From Alligator mississippiensis (taxonomy: Eukaryota; Chordata; Crocodylia; Alligatoridae): a DNA stretch of 64,000 bases. The position numbers and the translations under genes were made by a program. Of the stretch, positions 46,301-58,300 are shown piece by piece. The stretch spans positions 39,989,319 through 40,053,318 of the forward strand of contig NC_081831.1 in NCBI RefSeq assembly GCF_030867095.1. Reading direction: 5' to 3'. The stretch's first letter is position 1, and each line of letters starts with the position of its first letter. The notes under the pieces were generated by a model that was not told the DNA's origin, ran no database searches, and saw only the letters and a list, made by a program, of their open reading frames with translations.

Positions 46301-49300
46301 ATAGGATGCAGATCCAAGTAGACCTGGACAAGCTGGGAAGGTGGGTGGAGCAGAACCGGATACAGTTCTGTGAGGATAAATGCAGAGTGCTTCATCTGGG
46401 GAGAAGTAACCAGCGACATGAATATAGGTTAGGAGGAGATGTTCTCGCCAGTGTGATGGCTGAAAGGGACCTCAGGGTTATAGTTGATCACAGGATGAAC
46501 ATGAGCTGCCAGTGCAAAGCTGTAGTCAACAGAGTTAATAGCATACTGGGATGCATTAGCCGACGTCTCACGAGTAGGGCTAAGGAAGTGACACTTTCTC
46601 TCTACTTGGCGCTGGAGTACTGTGTCCAGTTTTGGACGCTGCACTACAAAAAAGATGAGAATCTTGACAGGGTCCAGAGAAGGGCCACAAGAATTGTTAA
46701 GGGCCTGGAGGACAAACCTTATGAGGAAAGGCTATAGGATCTGGGACTGTTCAATCTGGGGAAGAGAAGACTGAGCGGGGACTTGGTGGCCATGTATAAG
46801 TATGTAAGGGGTGAATATAGGGATCTGGGAGAAAAACTGTTCTCTAGGGTGCCCCAGGGGAGGACAAGGAGCAATGGCCATAAACTGTTGGGGGATGGTT
46901 TCAAGTTGGATATAAGGAAGAACTTCTTTATGGTAAGGGTGACCAGAATCTGGAATAGGCTTCTCAAGGTGGTGGTGCAGTCCCCAACCCTGGAAGCCTT
47001 TAAGAGGAGACTGGACAGACACCTTGCTGGGATAATTTCATCTGAGCAGTATTCCTCCCAGGAGCAGAGGGGTTGGACCTGAAGATCTTCTGAGGTCCCT
47101 TCCAACCCTTCATTTCTATAATTCTATGATTCTATGTCTCCTATATAAAGATGACATCTTGACTGCAGCCTGAATTATTGTGCTACTACCAGCCAACTCC
47201 AGTTAGGATAAGTTTTCAAAGCTCTAGAACTCATATAGCGTATCCATTTTTAGATGCATTTTTTAAAACAAATTCTTTGCTACAATAGCATTTATTTATT
47301 AAGAAAACCTCCAAACCCACTCAAAAGAAACTCTGTTACAGTGAAGTATAGGAAAACCTTTACATTTTCTAAGTTGCGGCCAACTACTGAAGGGCAAACT
47401 GCTCATACTCATGATCTCCCTGAGAATTAAATCCAACAGCTGTTAACATAGTTAATGGCGACCTGTGCTCCAGAAGACTTTGTGTACATGAATTTACAGG
47501 AATTAAAATTGTGGGTAGTCAGAATGTGGATTATAAAAAGCCTGAAGTGCCAGCCAAGATAACTTTGGAATGAGTAACCTGTATATCCTTCTTCTCTTCA
47601 AGAAATGTCACTTTTGCCTGGCAATGTTGGCCAAAACTGTTTTACCAAGGAAAGTTAGAGTTCCTACCAAGCTCCCATTGATAGCATAAGCCTTATGGTA
47701 GAAATCGGTTGTATTTTTCCATATTGAGGGACCATCCTCTTTGTGTAATGCAGGGATACAAAATGGTGTTTGTGGAGCTATGAAAAACTTGCCTGGTGTT
47801 CTAGGAAGTATGCTGAGTCTTTCTTACCCTGTCCCTAATGGGGAAAGAACTGTTTGTTTATGGGGATTGCTGTATTGATCACTTAAACCTCCACACACAG
47901 CCTTTATCAGCAGTGCATGGTGCACACATTTCCCTGGGAGAATGGCAAGTGATGTAATCCCTTCAGAAGAGAGATGGAGAGGTGAAGGGATGTGCCCAAA
48001 GCTGGGGAGGGAGCACACATGGGAGTCTGGCTCCCCAAATCATGCTCAGACTTCTCTATTTCAGTCTTACTCAGTCAGTTAGACAGTGGTTTCCTTGGGC
48101 AGCATCCATTCCTTTGCCTGAAAAGTGCTTTGTTCCCCTGTGGCTTGCTTTAATCAATCCCTGCTAATCTGTTACTCTGGAAAGGCCCTGTACATTTCTC
48201 TGTCCTCAACACCATTTTCTCATATCCTGTTTCAGTATTTTCCATTCTCATTGTGCTCTTGCCACTGGATGGTCATGTTGAACTGAACAAAAGAGTCAAG
48301 GGCCAAATAGCTCAGCATTTCTGTGTATTACAAGGCGAGGGGTGCAGTGGTAGCACCCCTACTGTCCTCCAGATAGTGCTTGGGGTTTGTTAAAGCACAA
48401 TTAACCCTTAAATGGAATGTGAAATACAAATGCAGACAACTCAGTGTCTTAAAATCAAAGTCTCGGACAACTCAGTGTCCTAAAATCAAAATGCAGACAA
48501 TTCAGCGTCAGACAACTCAATGGCTTAAAAAATCAAAGTCTAACTTCATTAGTACAACAAGTGTTATCTTGGCAGTTTCTATATTCAGAGAGAGAAAAAC
48601 ATTCAGTACAATAATCTCACCCAATCCCAGATGTTACTTTGCTCAACAGAAAAGACGGCCACTCAGTTCCTGGAAGCAAAGGGTACGTCATGGGCTGGGA
48701 CAGTCTAGACAGATGCTGAAGGCTGAATTTATGACAATGACAAACTTTCTTGCTCTCCCTTTTTATGTTTTTCTTCAACTTCGCTCCTTTGACTCTTTGC
48801 TTTCGGATTGGTCTCTCTGCAGTCAACATACTGTTCATCTTTTATCCCAACACCATATTCTTTTTGTCTAACAAACCCATCACAAGCACACCTCTTAATT
48901 TGGCCTTTTTCCAGTGTCTTACTTTGGGCATTGTCCATCGGTCTCCCTTATCACCTTTCATTAATATATCCAATTCATTCTTCCCTCTGATTCAGCTGGT
49001 TAGTGCCAAGTTCAGTTAATTGGAGCTAGTAACAAGGCCATTGCTATGTTATGTTAAAAGAACTTCTCACAGTGATAAAAAAAGAAAAGATATAATGAGC
49101 ACCTATGAGCTCTACAAAAACAACTCACAGACAGCTAATAATAAAAAACAAAAGTTAATAAGGGCAGAACTTAAGCAATGGCTAAATATAAACAGTACTA
49201 TACACAAGTGCAACTTCAAAGCACTAAACATAACAAGCTACCCTAAAGGGTGTGTGTGGCGGGGGGCGGGGAGGGTGGGGGGACTCTTATTTCCATTGAG

Positions 49301-52300
49301 GGACTTTAGCTTACAACTTCCTTTCTTGTGTGGGAAGGAAAAGAGAGATCATTGAAAAGCCTGTGCAAGACATGGCTCTGGAGGAGGTATCAGTTACTAT
49401 TTGGTGATACGAAGGGAATGCCGCCTTTCTTCCAGCATGTGTGTGTGTATAGCTACTGGAGAATATGTCAATAAGATGAGAACTTGCATTCTTTTCTCCT
49501 GTGTGCTCTCTCAGCCACTGGGCAACATCTAGAAAAATGTTGTAACCAAGAGTGTAAGTAACCAGCCCTAAACCTGCTTAGAGTAGAGACCTGTACAGGG
49601 AAAGGCCTGTTCAGACCAATAGAACTTTCAGCTAGTATGCATCCTGTTTCTTTATTTTCAGTGTGTTACTCTCATGCCAGTATATGTTTACTCTTCTGTA
49701 CTCTGCTTCTAGACTGACTGAATATGACTTTGATGGCTCTGGAATCAAGTTTTGTGGGAACTGGCTGCTCTTGCCCCATAGATGGGGATCTTGGCCTTTG
49801 TTTATGCACCGTATGGACTCTTCACTCCTATTTCCCCTTAGATTTCAGGTACCGAAAGCAGAAGGACTCTGTACAAGGCAAAGGCACAGGGCTGCGATTG
49901 AGAAGCAGGCTTTCTCCATCCTCTCTGAAGTCCCAAGGGCGCCCAGATTTCCGAAACGGCTTCCTTCTTGATCACCCAGACAACTCCTCCATCCAGGAAG
50001 CACTAGAGAAACCATCAGGAAAACGCAAATGCAAAACCAAACATCTGGCAGGGCTCTGTGAGGAGGGGAAGGTATGATTCAGGCCTAGGGACAGGATTCA
50101 TCAAGGCTCTGGACAGACATAACAATTGAAGCACTTCAAAGGGCAAGCAGGCAGGGGTACACATCCTTTGCAGCACTCTAAAAATGGCAGAAGGGCTCCA
50201 AAAATAACCCTTGAGGAAACTGTTACTATTCAGAAGTTTATTACTTTGAAACACTTCCTATTACGTGTACACACTCTACAGAGCATGATAGAATGGCTTA
50301 GTCTTTCAGCATCCCACAATGCTCTGCTTCTTCCTCCCCTCCTTTGCTCAGAGGAAAGTGAGAAGAGCAAGGCAGGCTGTCAATGAGTGCTCTCCTGTGT
50401 GCTCTGCCTCTGGTCTCCGTGCCTCCTGACTCCCCCACACCACCACTGGAACAAGTAAATCCCCCAACTGGGAGACCAGAGGCCTCTTGTCCTCTGTTTC
50501 TCTCTCGGTTTGATGAAAAAGGTGCTCTGGGAGAGAGGGCAGAGAGAGCATGGAGATTACTCACTGACAGCGGGCTCTGCTTCCCCTCAAGAGGCTGGGG
50601 CTGCAGAGTGCTCACAGAAATTGAGTGAGCCATTGATCAATGAGTGCTCTCCTGCATGATCCGCATTTTCTCTCCCACAGTGTCCCTCATCCCACTCCAT
50701 GTAGGACTTGAGAAAGTCCAAGAGTAGGTGTGGGGGCATTGAGGTTCCTGTCTCCCAGTTCATGGGGGAGGTGCTCCAGTAAAGTGGAAACAGCATGCAG
50801 AAGAGAGCACTCATTGACAGGTGGCTCCACTGCAGAGTGGAGGCTCCACTGCAGAGTGGAGGCTTCATTGCACAGTGTTCATGGATGGGGTCTTGCAGGG
50901 TGCAGCAGCCCTCTGCCACACCCTGGCTGGAGAGGACACGGCTGCATGCAGCTGGAGTGATTTTCAAGCACTCCAACACAGCAGAGGCTGTACCTCTGTG
51001 TGCAGCTGAAGCATTCCATTTTTAAGTGTTTCAAAGAGCAGCTGCTTTTTGAGGGGTGTATTTGGTAGCCGTGTGACAAAAAGACGTACAAAAAACTAGA
51101 ACTCTTGGTTCCAAAATGATACCTTTTATTAGACCAACTGCTTTTTGAAGCACTTCAGATGTTATGTCTGTCTCCGCCAGCTCACCATGCGCAGGGCAAA
51201 TGGTTCCTGTGGCCAGCCTTGTCCAACTATGCTGAAGAAGCTTCTTTCATCCTTTGTTTTCTAGGTGAAAGGGCGATGGAATCAGCCCAAGCTGCGCTCT
51301 TTGAAAAAGTCCCCAGAGCTCTGGTCACTCTGTAAGTCACAGCGGGTCAGCCCAGAGAGCTCCTCTGAACTACCTGTGTCCCAGCATGTCCCTCCTGAAG
51401 CTCGGCGGCTGATTGTGAACAAGAACGCTGGGGAGACTCTCCTTCAGCGAGCGGCACGGCTTGGTTACAAGGTGAGTGCTGGATCAGAGGATGTCTCTGA
51501 AGATTACTGCTGTCTCCTCCTTGTTCACTACTGTAAGTCTGAGTGGCCCAGGCCCCTTCCTTTTGGTTTATCTGTAACCAGGCCTCTCCGGTGTTTATTT
51601 CTCCAGGATGTGGTGCTATACTGCCTCCAGAAGAAGAGCAGTGATGTGAACCACCGTGATAATGCTGGCTACACTGCCTTGCATGAAGCCTGCGCACGAG
51701 GCTGGATTGATATCCTGCACATTCTGCTGGAACATGGAGCCAATGTGAACTGCAGTGCTCAGGATGGCACAAGGCAAGGTGGCTTTCAGCACTGTTAACC
51801 CAGAACGACGGGGGCAAGACAGGAGATCGTAGAGCCAGGGCAGCAGAGTTGGGAGTCTTTCAGGAAGTGGTGTTAAGCTGGCTTGAGGCAGCAGTGCCAT
51901 CTGGCAGGACGTAGGTTATTTGATCTATGAACTCTTCAGCTCTCTTCATCTTTTGCTAACACTTTCTTCCCTCACCAGGCCTGTGCATGATGCAGTGGCA
52001 AACGACAACCTGGAAACCATGTGGCTTCTACTCTCATATGGTGCTGATCCCACTCTTGCTACCTACTCCGGGCAGACAGCCATGAAACTGGCTACTAGTG
52101 AAGTGATGAAACGCTTCCTTAGTGGTAAGTGCTGAACCTTGGGGCATCCTAAAGACTAACACTGAGATCAGTCACCTCCCCTCCCCCCTCCCAGAGATTA
52201 AATATTTTTCAAGCAGGTGGTGTCAAATATAAAAACTCACATCTATATTCAGGGCCACAGTTAGGCATTAAGAGTCAGGAAATGCCAGCACACTGATGAA

Positions 52301-55300
52301 ATGGGCAAGTATAACTCTGTCCGTGGTGCCCATGTCTTTACAATCCAGGCTTTAATCACTGAATGACTTGGAAAACAGCATATAATTACATATAGTGCAG
52401 TAGAACCCAGATCATTCATCTCCAGTGATTCGCAACCCGCTTAATTCACATCAGTTTGCCAAATTAAGGACTTACCCTACTGCTGCTGGCTGTGACTTTT
52501 ACCTCTAAAGACGCTTCTTCTCTGCTCAGCTGGACCTCTGCCATGGTCCCACACAGCTGTTTGCTGCAGCTGTATAAACCCCCAGACAGATTGCATTATC
52601 TAAATGAGCAGTGTATCCCAGTTCTACTGTATAGAATTCCTTTTCCAGTTTTAGGTACACAATCCAGGGACATCTATGAAAAACTGAGAACATGTAACTA
52701 AAGACAGTATAATGCAGACTCCCAGGGGGCCAAGCCAATGTGTATTAAGCCCAAATGCTGGCAAAGCTTGGCTCTAATATGCAGCCCAAATGCTCCATTA
52801 ACACTGTGAAGAAATGCAAAACTCTAAAACCCTTGATTCAGAGTTTTATTAGACCAACTAAGAAATCACAAAAAAATATCTTTTGTGATTTCTTAGTTGG
52901 TCTAATAAAAGGTATCATCTCTGAACCAAGAGTTTTAGAGTTTTGCATTTCTTTTTGTCTCAGACCAACATGGCTACCAAATACACCCCATTAACACTGT
53001 TGCAGCTGAGAAGAGATGCTGTCAATTCTAAAATCATTTTATCTGAAAACTTGCTTACCTGCCATTATTAGGAGTAATGCTTCAGAATGCGGTAGCTGAA
53101 AGATTGGATTGAACTGTGTTTGGTATGTGCACCATCTGGTAGATTCAGCATCACTTTTTCCCTAATTTTTGTGGGTCTTGTGCAGCAGCAAGGGAGAAAA
53201 ACAGTTAGGAAGGGTGACTATAAAGGGATAGAACAGGTGTTGCCTCCAGCTGCTTTTTACTAGTTTTTCCCCTTCTTAATTCAAGTTGATGAGGTACTTC
53301 TTAGAATCCTCTGGTTCTGGAAGGTGCCAGCTGAGCTGTGCCTGTGTGTACCTCTGGCCTTAGCTAAACTCTCAAGTGTGCTTGGAATCACTGCTGTGAT
53401 GACTGTTGTCTACAAACTCACCCCATGTCTTCAGTCAGATCAAGTGGTGTCTGCAGCAAGGCCACCAACAGTAGTGTCTGCAGCAAGTGGTGCACGACCA
53501 AGTGGTGTCTGCATCCGGGCCACCAGCAGTAAGGCAAGTGGTCACATGATGAGGCAGAAGCAGCACAAGTGGCAGGGGCAGCAGGGCAAGTGGCCATGTG
53601 ACATACAGCCACAGTGTGAAGGTTTACAGCCCTAGCTTGCTGCCAAGGGCTGTCCCACAGCCCTGGAGCCTCAGATTCCATGGCAAGCCCCGCCCTCTCC
53701 TGGCCACACCTACAAATTCCCTAGCTTGCCTATAGCCTGGGGGTCAGGTGGAGAAGTTCTGTTGGCCAGAACCGGCTTGTGAGCCATATGTTTGACACCC
53801 ATGACCTAGAGCAGTTGTGGGAATCTCCCTCCTTGGAAGTTGTTAAGGGCAGGTTAGATACAAATGTGTCTAAGATAGTTGAGACAGGGATGATTCTGCC
53901 TTGTGCAGGCAGTTGGACTAAGTGACTTCCTCAGGTCCCTTCCAGCCCTACTTTTCTATGATTCTGTGATAGTATTGTGTTCTAGCTGGTCTGTGTGAGA
54001 TGCCTTATACTGTTTTCCCTTCAGATTACCTCTCAGATCTCCAAGGTCGCACTGATGGGGACCCTCAAACAGCATGGGACTTCTACAGCAGCTCTATACT
54101 TGGTGAGTTCAGTAAATCCCATTTCCATTTGCCTCTTCAGAGCAGAGACAGTGGAGCTGTTGGATGGTGATGAGAACAAACAGGCAATCTGAAACTTGTG
54201 AGACTTGTACCACTGCCTCCTGATCCATGTGGTAAAAAAAGAGCATGAATTGAGCATATGAAGTACTCCACACCCTTCACTGTATAAAGAAGCCCCTAGT
54301 TCCTGACTCTTCTTTCTTTTTCTTTGAGTATTGGTCTACACGAGGACTTACCATCCTATGCCCCATGAATTGGATCTGGCCCATGAAGCTGGGGAGGCTT
54401 TGCCTGTTCAGTGGCTAAGCAGAGTTGGGGGTTGGATGGGAGCAGGTGCCAGTGGTGGTTATAGCAGAGCAGGCCAGGTGGGAAGTGGCCCATGCTACAA
54501 AATGTTGCCAGCTTCTGGCTTAAATAAGATGCTTCCCCACATGCATGAGATTGGATTTATTGGTCAGTGGTCTCCATTTCATATGATCATAGGAAAGTAG
54601 GACTGGAAGTGACCTAACAAGATCATGTAGTCCAGCTGCCCGCTCAAGGCAAGATCATCCCTAAGCATTTGGATGCTTATGAACCCTCTGAGGTCTTAAA
54701 ATGTAAAGGATCCCCAGGTGCCACTCAGTTCCTTCTTAGGGGACCCACCTCTTGGTCCACTGCTACCTTACAATTACCTTTGCTATTATTTTTAATACTA
54801 GTTTCCTGGTAGTCTTTGTAGTAATCTGTTAAATCCACTGTCAGGAAAAAGTGGGGAAAAAAGAAACTCATTAGTCCTTCAGAAAGTTTTTCTCAGTACT
54901 GAGTTATCAGTGACTAGATCACCTCTGTGATGGAGGCTTTGTCTCCAGGCTTTAAGACTTTTCCAGCTTGTGAAGCAGCCATACCTTTAAGGCTAAAAAC
55001 AGACAACTGGTTTAATTAGGGCCCTGATTAGGCTGGAATATGACTTGCACCAAAACACCACACTAGGATTAAATGTCAGTTAAGTTGAATTAGACCTGAT
55101 TGTTACGATTGTTGAGGCAAAGTGTTAATTTGAGTAATTCACAGGTACTTAATGTGAAACAGTAGACTTGTCCATCTGTAAAGTGTTGAGTTTGCTGGTT
55201 GTCTGTTTTTATCCTGAATGATCCGTGTGTCTCAGCTAAGGAAAGGGGCAGGTAGATAAAAAATGATTAATATGAAAATGTTCTTTGAGGTGCACTCAGA

Positions 55301-58300
55301 AAGCTGGAGTTGCTTGTTTATTTTTTTTGTTAGTGTGCTATGAAGGGAAGATCTGATCCCAAACCCTTTTGTGAAAAGCTCTTGTTTCTTCAAAATAGCA
55401 TTCAGCTAGTTTCCCAGGTACTTGCAGTTTCATTTCCAGAGGTTAGCTCTTTTCAGATTCAAAAAGAGCTAGTCACCTCATCAAAGGTCCTTTGGATCAG
55501 CCAGTGACTCCTACTTGGAGAAAAGAGAAGGGCTCTGAAACAGACCTGACCGTTTGATCACCATCCCTGGTCTCAGCTCAAAAGAAAGTGAAAATTCACT
55601 ACTCATACAGGTCAGTTTCAGGCTCCAGCATCCAAATCTTACCAGCTGGCTACAATAAATCTGCCTACACCAAATCTGACCATCAGGCTAGCTATTCAGC
55701 ACTGTTCCAATTCAGTTGAGACACTTTTACTAGTGACTGGGGTACCACGTTCTATGTTACTCAGTTCTTCAGATACTACGCCATGATGGGGAGACAATTA
55801 TAGTAACAGTTTCTAATCCAGTACTGATTCTTTTGGCACCAGCTACTTCCAACGTATCTGGAGACAACAGTAACGTCAGAGCTGGAATCTCCTCTGTTTG
55901 ATTTTTACCTTTGTCAATAGCTTCAATATCTCCCTTGATACTGGAATCCAGGCTTCCAGTTGTGATTTTACTATGTCCAGTACCTTTAGCAACAATTTCA
56001 GTACTACAGTTTTGACAGCAACACACTACTTAAATGAACAAGAAGGAGCAGTTCCCCTCCTGTCCTTTAAGGGGAATTGGAATGATGTGTTCAGCATCAG
56101 ATCAAACTACTAGTAGTTGTGCAGTTTCTAGGAATTCAGACTGGCTTTTACTCACAGTCCCTCTAATACTGAGTTTCTTTAGGAAGAAAATCTGGCATGG
56201 ATGTGATGGTTTAATACACAGAGGCAGTACACCCACCTATTTAGCAATTTTTCAAGCTCCCAGACATTCTGGATGTTGAATTGGAGGATCAAGGTCTGTT
56301 TCCATATATGATTCCAGCATTTCTGCATTTCACAGCTTGGATAGTGGCTGGCTGAGCCTGAGAGAGAGAGATTGTTCTGTGATATAGGACATTTTCATTC
56401 TAAGCTGGAAACCTAAAACAATATACAGTACTAGGTAGAAACTAGTTTTAGCAAGGGGATTTTGCCATAATATTCACCATGAAAATGCATCTATTCTTGT
56501 TAGCCTGGATTACCTGTTTATCACTGAACATTCAGGTCCCTCAGATAGTTCTGTGAAGGTTCACCTAGGAACAAATCTGCCTGACAATCCTCCATATGAT
56601 TTTTTAAATTCTACAGTAAGCACTTTTGAAGGTGCAACACGTTTTTTTATCTTTTAGGGATTTTTTTCTGTCCTGGGGACTTGAATGTTGCCATTCTATT
56701 GTATTCTTTTAAATTGCTAACTAAGATAGCATTTTTGATGGCTATCACCTCCAGAGAGAGAGAGAAATCCAAGCATCAATGACACGACCATACCACCTTC
56801 TGTAAGAACAGGCACTCTTCTTCTCCATCCTAATTTTTTTTCCTAAAGTAGCATCAGAGTTTCACTTAATTGTTTTATATGATTAACTAAACTTCACTCA
56901 TTCTTGGCAGACTCTGAATTCTATGCTTTGCTTACTTTAAATGTTATCTCGTATTACCTCAGCAGGACAGAACTATGCAGCAGATTATTTGTATCTTCAG
57001 GTAATAAATACAGAGGTCTATATGTGGAGAAAAAAAAAAGAGAGTTTCTTTACAATGTTATTCAAGAATATTTGTCCACACTGTAGCCTACCACCTCCCC
57101 CACAAATGCATATTTCTTTAGTGCAGGGGTGGGCATCACCCCCACTTCTTGCAGGTAGGAGCTCCCCTCCCACTTACCAGCTGGCCAGTTGCCTGCTACC
57201 ACATTTGGTGCTTCCACATGGGGCTCCCAGCAGGAGTGCTGCACAGAGCCTGCCTGGTCCAGTGGCACATGACAGGGGCAGCCATGGACTGGTTATAATT
57301 GTTTTTTGGAGGGGCCCTGCAGGCTGGATAGAATGGGTTGGCGAGCTGAATCCAGCCCAAGGGCTGTATTTTGCCTACCTCTGCTTTAGTGTAATGGGTG
57401 GTGAAGCACCTTAGTGATGCTTCCTGCCAACAGGTCCTTTTTGCCTTTAGGAGAGTCATTGGAGGGAGTAGGCTTGGGTATATATGTGGCTATTATGGTC
57501 ACTGCTAGCCAAATGTTTATGTGGGACCAAGAGTGGGGTCCATGTAGAAAAAATATCTTGAAAAACCTGTAAGGTAAGGAACCATTCTTTCCTTATCAAA
57601 ACTGAACCACAGAATGGAGTTGCCAAAGGAGCTCTGCATGCAGAGTATCCAGCAGTCTGAAACAAACCAGCCCCTGCAGCCCGAGATATGGAACTGGGCA
57701 AGAGGCTCAGGTGGAATCTAGTGGACCTGACCTAATTGGGTCTGGAGAGGATAGGCTCTGGATAGAAGAGATTATTGCTTTGAATTAGGGATGTAAATAC
57801 CAATTTAAAAAATATCTGTTTAACCGGTTGTAATTACAGTGATCAAATGGTTAATCAGTATGGCAACCCCCAGATTGGCCCAGGTGGGGCTGTTCTGCCT
57901 GGCTCCAGCAGGGTGTTTCAAGCCCTCTGAGGTATGGCGGGGTCAGTGACTCCCCAGGGCCATAGCTCTCCAAGGCTGCGCCTCACAATAAGCAAGGTAC
58001 AGTGCTCTGGGCCCGGATGTGGATGGGACAGGGTGCACTATGGGGCTGAGTTGCAGGCCCCGGGGAACCACCCTGCACCCCCTTACCTCCACCTTACCCT
58101 GCCAGGCCTTGTGGCAGGGGGCGGAGAGGCTGCAAGCAGCTGCACTGGGGTCCATGGAGCCTAGCTATAGGTACTAGTTCCCCCTTTCCCTCTCATCCTC
58201 ACTCCTCCCTCCCTCCCGCCTGTCCTGCCACCTTCTGGTTCCTGTTGGAACACTATGCGGCTTCCCTCCCCACCTTTCCCCTGCTGAACTGCACCCCGCC

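Larger units (their letters stand above)
37773..49841 (+). other. BCORL1: BCORL1 12-kb intron between coding exons 6 and 7
   Basis: Largest intron in the window. It is loaded with transposons (hAT elements, a non-CR1 LINE, a CR1 and a TIR element, listed separately). No additional exon was recognised. A perfect short hairpin lies at 38491-38527 and a poly-C run at about 39234-39255. Confidence 0.8.

Noticed and set aside
49842..49850. Alternative acceptor tttcag|GTACC for exon 7
   Set aside because: It removes seven bases and breaks the frame; the acceptor ending at 49841 preserves the conserved junction.
51774..51780. GT donor five bases after the proposed exon 9 end
   Set aside because: Using it shifts the frame in the next exon and destroys the conserved PVHDAV ankyrin sequence. 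The GC donor keeps it.
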